In this document: one piece after another, positions 1-9,273 of the stretch
Layout of the letters: every line of letters starts with the position of its first letter
Position numbering within the stretch: the stretch's first letter is position 1
Source: Deltaproteobacteria bacterium
GTDB taxonomy: Bacteria > Myxococcota > UBA727 > VGSZ01
Length of the DNA stretch: 64,000 bases
Reading direction: 5' to 3'
Assembly: GCA_020850995.1 (NCBI GenBank)
Contig: JADZDP010000143.1
Span: 2,501-66,500 of the forward strand
Program-made: the position numbers and the translations under genes
Notes under the pieces: generated by a model
Database searches by the model: none
Told to the model about the DNA's origin: nothing
Seen by the model: only the letters and a program-made list of their open reading frames with translations

Positions 1-1852
<1,852 letters not shown>

Positions 1853-1998
1853 TTTCCTGTTTTCCTTCGGGAAAGCAGTGGAAAGTCACATGAATGTGTC
1901 TCCTGCAAAATGAGGTTAAGGTTGCTGGGCCGAGCGCTCCTGGTTGTTCAACTGAGAATGCCAGGTCAGCCGCGTCGGCGAAACGACTTCGTACGGTT

Positions 1999-2115
1999 TC
2001 CGGTGGTAATAGCGGCAGTGTCACACCCGATCCCATCTCGAACTCGGAAGTTAAGCCTGCCAGCGCCGATGGTACTGCACGGGAAACCGTGTGGAAGAGT
2101 AGGACGCCGCCGGAT
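1999..2115 (+). rRNA. rrf: 5S ribosomal RNA
   Basis: Canonical 5S features are present: TCCGGTGG at the 5' end pairing with CCGCCGGA at the 3' end (helix I), the conserved ACCCGATCCCAT and CTCGGAAGTTAAGC blocks, and GCGCCGATGGTACTGC. It lies about 145 bases after the 23S 3' end. The spacer between them (1853-1998) contains no tRNA. Ends are estimated from the helix I pairing. Confidence 0.96.
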
Positions 2116-2122
2116 CTTTCTC

Positions 2123-2155
2123 GAACCCCCCTGACCCCAGGGGGGTTCATTTTTA
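2123..2155 (+). terminator. Rho-independent terminator of the rRNA operon
   Basis: A perfect 11-bp stem (GAACCCCCCTG at 2123-2133 with CAGGGGGGTTC at 2138-2148) closes a 4-base loop and is followed by a T-rich run (ATTTTTAT). It sits directly after the 5S gene. Confidence 0.93.
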
Positions 2156-2241
2156 TGCAATTCCGGGCGCTTGGCGCCGCGGCCGCCAAGCGCTCCGGCG
2201 GATATCCGACATGTAAGACAACTGCGCACGAGGTGTGCCGA

Positions 2242-2260
2242 TACCTGAGTCATTCAGGTA
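2242..2260 (+). promoter_or_regulatory. Inverted-repeat site upstream of the Cys-rich lipoprotein
   Basis: TACCTGA, five bases, TCAGGTA form a perfect 7-bp dyad ending six bases before the Shine-Dalgarno AAGGAG (2266-2271). It could be an operator or a small mRNA hairpin near the ribosome binding site. No binding protein is implied by the sequence. Confidence 0.4.
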
Positions 2261-2276
2261 CCCGCAAGGAGCCTCC

Positions 2277-3989
2277 ATGCGTTCCCTCCTCTCGCCCACC
2301 GCCCTCGCCGCCTTCGCCCTCCTTGCCGCATGCGCAACGCCAGTGGCCGTGGATGGCCCCTGTGAGGAAGGCGATCCGGCTTGCACGAGCTGCACGGTCG
2401 ACTCCGACTGCCGTGGCGCCCCCTGTATCGACGGCGTTTGTCAGGCAGCTGCGGACTCCCTGCCCACCGACGGCGACGACCCAGGCCCAACCTGCACGGC
2501 GACGAGCTCCTGCCCTCTTGACCAGTTCTGCAACGCCGCAGAGGGCCAATGTGAGCCGCTGCAGGACGGCTGGTGCCGCCAGGCGAGCGACTGCTCGGGC
2601 GGCACGCCCATCTGCTCGGCGACCAGCAGCTCCGTCCCGGGCCTGTGCGTCGAGTGCGCGCGCGACGCGGATTGTACCTCTGGCGAGCGCTGTGGCGGCG
2701 GCGGCGTCTGCCAAGGCAGCGGCGGCAGCACGACCTGCCCGCCGAACTCCACCCCCTCGGCGGGCGGCGGCTGCACGTGCAACGCCGGCTACCACTTCGA
2801 CTCCGCCACCCGCACCTGTGTCTCCGACCAGTCGAGCAGCGGCTGCGTTGAGCACGCGTCGCCGGTGCCCGGACAACCCGGCCGCTGCCAGTGCGACGCT
2901 GGCTATCAGCCTTCGCCGAGCGGCAACGCCTGTGTTCGCCCGCCCCCGAGCGGCGGCGGTGGCACGGGCGGCGGCGGCACGGGCGGCGGCGGCACGGGCG
3001 GCGGCGGCACGGGCGGCGGCGATGGCGACAGCATCATCGGCAACTGCGGGCCCAACACCATCGCGATCTTCTTCCTCTGCTTCTGCCTGCCGGGCTTCGA
3101 GCCGAACCCTAACGGTGACATCGGCTGCAGCGAGTCGGATGACGACGGCTCGAGCGACGACGGCAACGACGGCAGCGAGGGCGACGTCTGCGAGGAGAAC
3201 GGCTGGTACGACGACGAGGTCTGCGACACCTTCTGCCCGAGCCCCGATCCCGACTGCGACGACGCCGCGCCCCCGCCCGCCGACGACAGCGACGTGTGCG
3301 CCGACAACGGTTGGTACAACGACGAGGTCTGCGACACCTTCTGCCCGCAGCCCGACCCCGACTGCGATGACGGAAGCGGCGGCACCGGCGCCGAGACCGA
3401 TGTGTGCGAGGAGAACGGCTGGTACCACGATGACGCCTGCGACGAGTTCTGCCCGCAGCCCGACCCCGACTGCATGGCCGACGACGTGTGCGAGGAGAAC
3501 GGCTGGTACCACGATGAGGTTTGCGACGAGTTCTGCCCGCAGCCCGACCCAGACTGTGGCGGCGCCCCGGCGAGCGACGTGTGCCAGGAGAACGGCTGGT
3601 ACAACGACGATGTATGCGACGAGTTCTGCCCAGAGCCGGACCCTGACTGCAGCGCCACCAGCACCGACATCTGCGCCGAGAACGGCTGGTACGGCGATCG
3701 GGCCTGCGACACCTTCTGCGATCAGCCCGACCCGGACTGCAGCGACAGCTGCGTGACCAACGACTGGTACGGCGATGGCGAGTGCGACACCTTCTGCGAC
3801 CTGCCCGACCCCGACTGCGAGGGCGGCAGCAGCGATGTCTGCGCCACCAACGGCTGGTACAGCGACATGGTGTGCGACGAGGTCTGTGCCTCACCGGATC
3901 CCGACTGCAGCGACGTCTGCGTGACCAACGATTGGTACGGCGATGGCGAGTGCGACACCTTCTGCGACCTCGTGGATCCCGACTGCTGA
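2277..3989 (+). CDS. Cys-rich repeat lipoprotein
   Basis: 570-residue predicted outer-membrane or surface lipoprotein of unknown function. The ATG at 2277 is chosen over an upstream in-frame ATG because it has AAGGAG at -6 and begins a signal peptide with lipobox LAAC (Cys19). Residues about 20-225 are Cys-rich, EGF-like spaced segments. A Gly4-Thr linker follows (about 225-248), then a hydrophobic Cys-containing patch (IGNCGPNTIAIFFLCFC), an Asp/Ser stretch, and from residue 304 to the end nine copies of a 22-26 residue module built around NGWY, CD, FC and PDPDC. The pattern suggests disulfide-bonded or Asp-rich metal-binding modules (inference). It is monocistronic: the rRNA terminator lies upstream and a hairpin downstream. 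Confidence 0.85.
   Translation: MRSLLSPTALAAFALLAACATPVAVDGPCEEGDPACTSCTVDSDCRGAPCIDGVCQAAADSLPTDGDDPGPTCTATSSCPLDQFCNAAEGQCEPLQDGWCRQASDCSGGTPICSATSSSVPGLCVECARDADCTSGERCGGGGVCQGSGGSTTCPPNSTPSAGGGCTCNAGYHFDSATRTCVSDQSSSGCVEHASPVPGQPGRCQCDAGYQPSPSGNACVRPPPSGGGGTGGGGTGGGGTGGGGTGGGDGDSIIGNCGPNTIAIFFLCFCLPGFEPNPNGDIGCSESDDDGSSDDGNDGSEGDVCEENGWYDDEVCDTFCPSPDPDCDDAAPPPADDSDVCADNGWYNDEVCDTFCPQPDPDCDDGSGGTGAETDVCEENGWYHDDACDEFCPQPDPDCMADDVCEENGWYHDEVCDEFCPQPDPDCGGAPASDVCQENGWYNDDVCDEFCPEPDPDCSATSTDICAENGWYGDRACDTFCDQPDPDCSDSCVTNDWYGDGECDTFCDLPDPDCEGGSSDVCATNGWYSDMVCDEVCASPDPDCSDVCVTNDWYGDGECDTFCDLVDPDC
2950..3021 (+). repeat. 15-bp tandem repeat encoding a Gly4-Thr linker
   Basis: About four head-to-tail copies of a 15-bp unit (GGCGGCGGCACGGGC) encode (GGGGT)n inside the lipoprotein. 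A perfect in-frame short tandem repeat of this kind is prone to copy-number change by slippage, which would alter only linker length. Confidence 0.85.
3186..3986 (+). repeat. Nine tandem NGWY...PDPDC protein modules
   Basis: Nine diverged tandem modules, each opening with Val/Ile-Cys (or Cys), then NGWY or NDWY, an Asp, CD, FC or VC, and closing with PDPDC or VDPDC. Every module keeps four Cys and a cluster of Asp. Spacers vary in length and composition (Ser/Gly/Thr/Asp). Copies 7 and 9 are nearly identical (both NDWYGDGECDTFCDL), pointing to recent duplication. Confidence 0.85.
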
Positions 3990-4020
3990 GCGCACGGCGC
4001 GCCCCCTAGGCGCCGATGTA

Positions 4021-4054
4021 GGCCGGCGACTCCGCCCGCGGCGGGGCGCCGGCC
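4021..4054 (+). terminator. GC-rich hairpin after the Cys-rich lipoprotein
   Basis: GGCCGGCG (4021-4028) pairs with CGCCGGCC (4047-4054), and the intervening bases can extend the stem (CCGCC with GGCGG). Only a weak T tract follows (TGTTT), so it is either a poor intrinsic terminator or an mRNA 3'-end hairpin. Confidence 0.5.
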
Positions 4055-4135
4055 GCTGTGTTTCCCGGCGCTTTGACTTGCAGTGGCGGGGGTCAGTAAC
4101 GTCGAGAGGCAGGTGGGAGCGAGGCTTTTCGGGGC

Positions 4136-6340
4136 GTGGAGACGCGCTTGAGCGCAGCGCAGGAAATTCAATCGGCCGAGTCCAGCGGGGACGAGCAGCT
4201 CCCTCGCAAATTCGACCGCTATGAGCTCTTGAAGAAGCTCGCCACCGGCGGGATGGCCGAGATCTTCCTCGCCAAGCAGTCGGGCCTCGAGGGCTTCGAG
4301 AAGGTGGTGGTGCTCAAGCGCATCCTGCCCCACCTGGCACAAGACGAAGAATTCGTCTCCATGTTCCTCGACGAGGCGCGCATCGCCGCCAAGCTGAGCC
4401 ACCCGAACGTGGTGCAGATCTACGACCTCGGCAAGGCGGACGGCACCTACTACATCGCCATGGAGTACGTCTCCGGCAGAAACGTCCAGCACCTCATCGG
4501 CAAGGCGCAGCAGCGCGGGGAGATGACGCCGGTCGAGCACGTGTGCCGGATCCTCGCGGGGGTGTGCGACGGACTGCACTACGCGCACTCGCGCAAGGAC
4601 TACGACGGCACGCCGCTCAACATCGTGCACCGCGACATCAGCCCGCAGAACATCCTGGTGAGCTTCGCGGGCGGCGTGAAGGTCGTCGACTTTGGTATCG
4701 CCAAGGCGTCCACGCAGTTGGCCCAGACGCGCGCCGGCGTGCTGAAGGGCAAGTACGCGTACATGAGCCCAGAGCAGGTGCGTGGCGCCCGTGTCGATCA
4801 CCGGAGCGATCTCTTCGCCGTGGGCCTGGTCATGTACGAGATGCTCACGGGCGTGCGCGCCTTCGAGCGCGACTCGTCGCTCAAGACGCTCAAGGCCATC
4901 GTGCAGGAGAAGCCGCTCAACCCGCGCGAGCTCAACCCCGACGTGCCCATGGAGGTGGTCAAGCTCCTCTCGAAGGCGCTCGAGAAGAACCCCGACCGCC
5001 GCTACAAGACTGCGCAGGAGATGCAGCTCGCGCTCGAGGACTACCTCGAGGCGAGCCCGAAGAAGTCGAACAACGTGCGGCTGTCGCGCTACATGTTCGA
5101 CATCTTCGATGATGAGCTGAACGCCAAAGACGGCACGCTGGTCGTGAAGGGCATCGGCGAGGTCATCATCCCGGCGAGCCAGGGCATGAACCTGGTGCCG
5201 AAGCTCGAAGAGGACGTCGACCACAACACGCTGTCGGCGGCGCTGTTGCCCGTGCCGGTCGACAAGGCGGAGGCGGCGAAAGGCCTAGAGAAGAAGCCCG
5301 ACAAACCCGAGCTGCAAGCGAAGGCGCCGGAGAAGCCCGCGGACCGAACGGGGGATCGAGCCAAGCGGCCCGAGATCAAGAAGGACGAACAGAAGGCCGA
5401 GCCACCGAAGAGAGAGGCCACGCCGCCGCGGCCGATGCGCAACTCGAAGGGTGACGACAAGCCGCCTGCGCGCCCCGCGACCGAGCACAGCGTGCCGCCG
5501 GTCAAGGACACGGGCGAGGACGACAGCTTCGACGGGCGCACCGTGCCTGCCTATAGCGTGGAGGAGTACGAGCGCGAACGTGCCGCCCGCGGGCTGAGCG
5601 ATGGCGCGAGCGGCGACGCGCGCGCCGCCGAGCTCTTGGCGAAGGTCGACGCCATCGCGGGTGGGGAGCTGCACGAGCGCGACTCGAGCCCGACGGCCAC
5701 GCTGCCCGCGCGCACGCTGCAGCAGAGCTCGCCGCCCACGCGCCTCGACGGCTCGGAGCGCGGCTCCGACGAGCTTGCGCCCAGGCCCTCCATGGTGGTG
5801 GGTCCAAACGGCATGGTCGAGTCGACGGGGGCGCGCATTCGGCCGCCGGCGAAGACTGCCGCCGCCACCACGACGGGCGTGGCGCAAGAGCCGCCGCCGC
5901 CGCTTCCGCCTGCTGCCGATACGCCCCCCAGCGGACAGATCGAGCCGGCGCGCGAAGCGACGCCCGCCCGCCGACCACCGGCGCGTCCGCCAGCGCCGAC
6001 CCTCAAGCTGCCGTCCGCCGTGTATGCCGGCCTCATCACCACCGCCGGCTTGTTCGTGTTCTCCATCATCAGCTTCATCCTGTTCTTCGTCGTTGGCAGC
6101 GGGGCCGGTGTCGTGGAGTACGGCGTGGTCGGGCTCGAGAGCACACCCGAAGGTGCCACCGTCGTCCTCGACGGAGTCGAGGCCGGGACCACGCCGACGC
6201 AGGTGGCCATAGCGCTCGACACGCGCACACACGTCATCGAGCTGAAGCTCAAGGGCTACAAAGACGGCCTGTCCTCGTTCACCTTCGAGGGCAAAGACGT
6301 GGTGCAGTTGCCGGTGGTCGAGCTCACCGAGCTCGAGTAA
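4136..6340 (+). CDS. Ser/Thr protein kinase with C-terminal PEGA domain
   Basis: 734-residue membrane-anchored eukaryote-like kinase. The kinase domain covers about residues 25-300: glycine loop (LATGGMAEIF), ATP-binding Lys61, catalytic HRD at 165-167 followed by ISPQN, DFG at 185-187, and APE-equivalent MSPEQ. The HRD motif with Arg is of the RD type, so activation-loop phosphorylation is likely. A long Pro/Lys/Glu/Ala-rich linker (about 330-620) leads to a transmembrane helix (about 628-655) and a C-terminal PEGA domain (about 668-734, STPEGATVVLDG) on the far side of the membrane. The start is GTG. A possible promoter TTGACT-N16-AGTAAC lies at 4073-4100. It probably transduces an envelope signal; the substrate is unknown. 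Confidence 0.93.
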   Translation: METRLSAAQEIQSAESSGDEQLPRKFDRYELLKKLATGGMAEIFLAKQSGLEGFEKVVVLKRILPHLAQDEEFVSMFLDEARIAAKLSHPNVVQIYDLGKADGTYYIAMEYVSGRNVQHLIGKAQQRGEMTPVEHVCRILAGVCDGLHYAHSRKDYDGTPLNIVHRDISPQNILVSFAGGVKVVDFGIAKASTQLAQTRAGVLKGKYAYMSPEQVRGARVDHRSDLFAVGLVMYEMLTGVRAFERDSSLKTLKAIVQEKPLNPRELNPDVPMEVVKLLSKALEKNPDRRYKTAQEMQLALEDYLEASPKKSNNVRLSRYMFDIFDDELNAKDGTLVVKGIGEVIIPASQGMNLVPKLEEDVDHNTLSAALLPVPVDKAEAAKGLEKKPDKPELQAKAPEKPADRTGDRAKRPEIKKDEQKAEPPKREATPPRPMRNSKGDDKPPARPATEHSVPPVKDTGEDDSFDGRTVPAYSVEEYERERAARGLSDGASGDARAAELLAKVDAIAGGELHERDSSPTATLPARTLQQSSPPTRLDGSERGSDELAPRPSMVVGPNGMVESTGARIRPPAKTAAATTTGVAQEPPPPLPPAADTPPSGQIEPAREATPARRPPARPPAPTLKLPSAVYAGLITTAGLFVFSIISFILFFVVGSGAGVVEYGVVGLESTPEGATVVLDGVEAGTTPTQVAIALDTRTHVIELKLKGYKDGLSSFTFEGKDVVQLPVVELTELE

Positions 6341-6431
6341 CGCGTCCTCTCCGTGTGGGGCGGCGCGCCTGCGCCTTGCCCTGCAGCTTGAACCGCACGA
6401 CGGCGCCGCGAGCGCGGCAGGACCGATGCTT

Positions 6432-6610
6432 AGGGCCCTCGAAAGGACAAGTTGATCGATGATCGCGTCCGAGGCGCCCGGCGCGCAAGGCGCCGTCGAG
6501 GACCGGAGCGAGCATCCTCGACGGATGTGACGCGAGGACCGGAGACGGCAACGCCGCGCGCCGGGATGACTCGGGCGCGAGGGCGGTCAACTTGTCCTTT
6601 CGAGGGCCCT
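6432..6610. repeat. 179-bp palindromic element, copy A
   Basis: Perfect 24-bp terminal inverted repeats (6432-6455 and 6587-6610, beginning AGGGCCCTCGAAAGGACA) enclose an imperfect palindrome. The inner arms also pair (TCGCGTCCGAG with CTCGGGCGCGA), and a perfect 8-bp stem GTCGAGGA/TCCTCGAC sits at the apex. The element fills the gap between the convergent kinase and adenosine deaminase genes. Its right end lies within the TAA stop (6610-6612) of the deaminase. A related copy is at 33250-33356. Fold-back RNA from either direction could stop transcription. Confidence 0.85.
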
Positions 6611-7635
6611 TAGCTCGGAATGAAGCTTGCCTGACGGGCGACGCGGAACGACTCGGCGAGCTCCGTGGTCGACAGGATGTTCGCGTCGAGGAGCATGGTG
6701 CACTCCTTCGCCAGCGAGGTGTCGAGCAGGTAGGGGCCGTCGGTGTTGATGGTGAAGGGGATCTTGCGTTCGCGGAAACGATTGATGACGTAGCCGAGCT
6801 CCGCCAGGTCCTTGACCGCGCCGGTGGCCAGGTTTGACGACGGGCACAGCTCAAGCACCACCCCGCTGTCCTTGAGCATGTCGAGGGCTTCGTCGTGATA
6901 GGCGGCGCGGATGCCGTGCCCGATGCGGTGCGGCTTGAGGTAGCGCAGCGCCGCCACCACGCCCTCGCCCGAGGTGTGGCTGGTCTCGCCGGTGTGCACG
7001 GTGGTCTTGAGCCCGGCCGCGCGCGCGCGTGTGAACAGGCGCTCGTAGGCCTGCGCGTCCTTGAGGCGCAACTCAAGGTTGTTGCTCTCGGGCCCGGCGA
7101 GGTCGATGCCGAGCACGCCGCGCGCTTGGTACTTGATGGCCTTGTCGAGAAGGATCTCGTTCTGTGCGTAGGTGAATTCGCGCGCGAAGCAGAAGATCAA
7201 GCATGCCTTCACGCCGTACTCGAGGCAGGCCTGGTCCATGCCGCGCAGCGACGCGTGGATGATGTGGTCGAGGTCGCGCTCGCCGCCCTGATTGCGCTTC
7301 ATCGGGTTGAAGCGCAGCTCGATGTGCTCGACGCGGCTCGAGCGGTACTCCTTGCCGATGATCTCGTAGACGGCGCGCTCCATGGCCGCCGGCGACGACT
7401 GGATCTTCTCGGTCCACTCGTGCATCACCTTCAGGTACTCGTCGAGGCTGTGGGTGGTGCCGGGCCGAATCGTGATGAGGTCGACGAACTCCCAGTAGCT
7501 CTTGGTTGGGAGCTTGAAGCCCTGCTGCATGGCGATGGCGTAGAGGATGTGGGGCGCCACCGCGCCGCCCACGTGGATGTGCAGGTCGGTGAGGCTGGTG
7601 GGCAGCCGATCGTCGATTCCATCGTTCTTCGCCAT
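6610..7635 (-). CDS. add: Adenosine deaminase family protein
   Basis: 341-residue amidohydrolase-fold deaminase predicted to convert adenosine (or a related purine) to inosine plus ammonia. Visible motifs: metal-binding TDLHIHVGG (His19, His21), the HTGE motif (HAGE in classical enzymes), HRIGHG, ELCPSSN, and NTDGP in place of the usual NTDDP. The last difference, and VGG instead of LDG after the first His pair, leave substrate specificity open. The protein ends at RQASFIPS, slightly earlier than typical members, and its stop codon is partly formed by the palindromic element at 6432-6610. It is preceded by a recognisable promoter (7664-7692). Confidence 0.9.
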   Translation of the reverse strand: MAKNDGIDDRLPTSLTDLHIHVGGAVAPHILYAIAMQQGFKLPTKSYWEFVDLITIRPGTTHSLDEYLKVMHEWTEKIQSSPAAMERAVYEIIGKEYRSSRVEHIELRFNPMKRNQGGERDLDHIIHASLRGMDQACLEYGVKACLIFCFAREFTYAQNEILLDKAIKYQARGVLGIDLAGPESNNLELRLKDAQAYERLFTRARAAGLKTTVHTGETSHTSGEGVVAALRYLKPHRIGHGIRAAYHDEALDMLKDSGVVLELCPSSNLATGAVKDLAELGYVINRFRERKIPFTINTDGPYLLDTSLAKECTMLLDANILSTTELAESFRVARQASFIPS

Positions 7636-7663
7636 GAGGGCGCTCCGGGAAACGGGGTGGCGA

Positions 7664-7692
7664 ACTGTAGGATGCGCCCCAGGCTACGGCAA
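7664..7692 (-). promoter_or_regulatory. Sigma-70-type promoter for the adenosine deaminase gene
   Basis: On the minus strand, TTGCCG (7692-7687) and TACAGT (7669-7664) are separated by exactly 17 bases, placing the transcript start about 20-25 bases upstream of the ATG at 7635. Confidence 0.55.
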
Positions 7693-7750
7693 AGCTGGCG
7701 TGTCACCCGGGTGTCAGGAGGCCCGGGTGGTGGCCGCGCGGCTCGCTTCG

Positions 7751-7762
7751 TAGAATAGGGGC
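7751..7762 (+). promoter_or_regulatory. -10 box of a predicted leaderless transcript (TonB-like gene)
   Basis: TAGAAT (7751-7756) followed by six bases and the ATG at 7763. No Shine-Dalgarno fits between them. The spacing puts +1 on the start codon. Confidence 0.5.
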
Positions 7763-9064
7763 ATGACGGTGGTGGGCTCGCCCATGGGCCGGTCGACGAC
7801 GGAGCCAGGGTGGCGCGGGCTGCTCGCGGGCCTTGCAGTCGCGCTGGCGATCCACGCCGTGCTGCTCCCCGCGCTCGCCCTCCTCGTCGGCGATCTGCGC
7901 GCCCCGGACGCCGAAACGAAAGGCGCGCAGTTGGTGCGCCTCTCCAAGGAGGCGTGGGAGCAGAACCGGCGCCTCAGCATCGAGCTTCGAGACGACCCCA
8001 GGGCTGCCCCGCCCGAAGCTCGCCGGGAGAAGCAGGCCGAGGACGACGACACGGCAGCGCCGGGGCAGATCGTCACCTTGCCGCCGCCCGCGAAGGAAGA
8101 GCGCCCAGACACCGCCGACTACGCATCCGAGTGGAACCAGAAGGTGGCGCACGAGACCCGGAGCCGAGACCAACGGCAGCACGCGCCCGCGATCACGAGC
8201 CGGCTCCAGCAGGGCACCGCGGGCGCAGCGTCGACGAGCGCCGCGCAGCGCACTGGGGAGACCGCGCTCGAGACGGTGGCCGGCGGCCCGCAAGGGCCTG
8301 GGCGGGCCGAGCGCGGCGACTCGGGCACCGACAGCGATGACGGCGCCGGACAGCGCATGTTCGCCCTCGAGCTGCCGCGCCAGGCGGCGCAAGAGCCGCT
8401 CACGCTGCGCTTCGACGTCGACGGCATCCTCAAGAACCGCAGCGCGATCCCCGAGCTGCCGGGCCAAGGCGATCAGGCGCGCCTGGCCATGGGGCCGACC
8501 CCGGCAGACGCGGCGCATCGGCCCGGCACCGGCAGCGAAGGCGATCGCATGGGGCAGGGCATGCGCGGAGGCGCGGGCGCGCCGGGGCTGCCGGGGCTCG
8601 ATCAGCTCACGCCCACGCCAGACGCGCTCGCGAAGCTCGCCGGTGCGCCGGCCAACGACTACCTGCCCGAGGTGGAGGTCGACGCCGAGACGCGCCTCAA
8701 CGCCTGGCGCTGGCGCTACGCGACCTTCTTCAACCGCGTCGCTGATCGCATTCGGCGCGAGTGGGAGGGTGGCAAGGTGCTCGCGTCCAACGACCCGACG
8801 GGGCACGTGTACGGCTTCGAGACGCGCTTGACGGTGGTGCAGGTGACGCTCGACAAGGTCGGCAACGTTGTGGCCGTCGCCGTCGCCGAGCACAGCGGCG
8901 CTTTGGCCCTCGACGACGAGGCAGTGCGCGCCTTCAAGGAGGCGGGTCCCTTCGCCAACCCGCCGCCGCAGCTCTTCAAGGGCGAAGAGCGCTTCACCTT
9001 CCTGTTCGGCTTCAACGTGAGCTACGACCGCGCCAACTTCGATCTGCGCTGGCGGCCGCAGTAG
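7763..9064 (+). CDS. TonB-like periplasm-spanning protein
   Basis: 433 residues: a short cytoplasmic N-terminus, one transmembrane helix (about 18-43), a long charged, Gly/Pro/Gln-rich periplasmic region, and a C-terminal domain (about 330-425) resembling TonB/TolA C-termini (NRVADRIRREW, then VTLDKVGNVVAVAVAEHSGALALDDEAVRAFKEAGPF). This architecture links an inner-membrane energiser to outer-membrane partners. No ExbB/ExbD genes lie nearby, so its motor is elsewhere or absent. It is divergent from the adenosine deaminase gene. The start at 7763 is supported by a -10 box six bases upstream; an alternative in-frame ATG lies seven codons later. Confidence 0.8.
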   Translation: MTVVGSPMGRSTTEPGWRGLLAGLAVALAIHAVLLPALALLVGDLRAPDAETKGAQLVRLSKEAWEQNRRLSIELRDDPRAAPPEARREKQAEDDDTAAPGQIVTLPPPAKEERPDTADYASEWNQKVAHETRSRDQRQHAPAITSRLQQGTAGAASTSAAQRTGETALETVAGGPQGPGRAERGDSGTDSDDGAGQRMFALELPRQAAQEPLTLRFDVDGILKNRSAIPELPGQGDQARLAMGPTPADAAHRPGTGSEGDRMGQGMRGGAGAPGLPGLDQLTPTPDALAKLAGAPANDYLPEVEVDAETRLNAWRWRYATFFNRVADRIRREWEGGKVLASNDPTGHVYGFETRLTVVQVTLDKVGNVVAVAVAEHSGALALDDEAVRAFKEAGPFANPPPQLFKGEERFTFLFGFNVSYDRANFDLRWRPQ

Positions 9065-9172
9065 CCCAGGCTGCCGGCAGCGCCGTCGTCGTCACGGGCG
9101 CCGCCGCCGTCCACCAGTGTCATCCCGAATGATCGATGATCAGCGACCAGCGGGAGCCGTCTTGGGTGGGGG

Positions 9173-9273
9173 CCCCGCGTCCGGCTACGCCGGCGCGGGG
9201 GAGGGTCTGGCGACAGACCCTCCCAGAGGGACATCCCCGATCTCGATGAACCGCGTTCATCGAGATCGGGGAT
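9173..9273. repeat. Cluster of three hairpins in a convergent intergenic region
   Basis: Three successive fold-backs. 9173-9200: CCCCGCG-t-CCGGC/GCCGG-CGCGGGG. 9199-9224: GGGAGGGTCT/AGACCCTCCC with a 6-base loop. 9233-9273: a perfect 18-bp stem with a 5-base CCGCG loop. The last base pair touches the gcvP stop codon (9273-9275). The cluster can act as a bidirectional terminator between the TonB-like gene and gcvP. The preceding bases (9065-9172) hold no gene; a short palindromic TGATCGATGATCA lies at 9129-9141. Confidence 0.8.

Noticed and set aside
1853..1998. A tRNA between 23S and 5S rRNA
   Set aside because: No cloverleaf or GTTC-type T-arm could be found in the spacer.
2950..3021. A CRISPR or other spacer-repeat array
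   Set aside because: Head-to-tail 15-bp coding repeat without spacers, in frame within a gene.
2250..3512. A 420-codon minus-strand frame across the Cys-rich lipoprotein
   Set aside because: Ala/Val/Arg-rich shadow of the repeat gene; no ribosome site and no recognisable domain.
7763..9064. A Ton energy-transducing operon
   Set aside because: No ExbB or ExbD genes adjoin; only the TonB-like protein is present.
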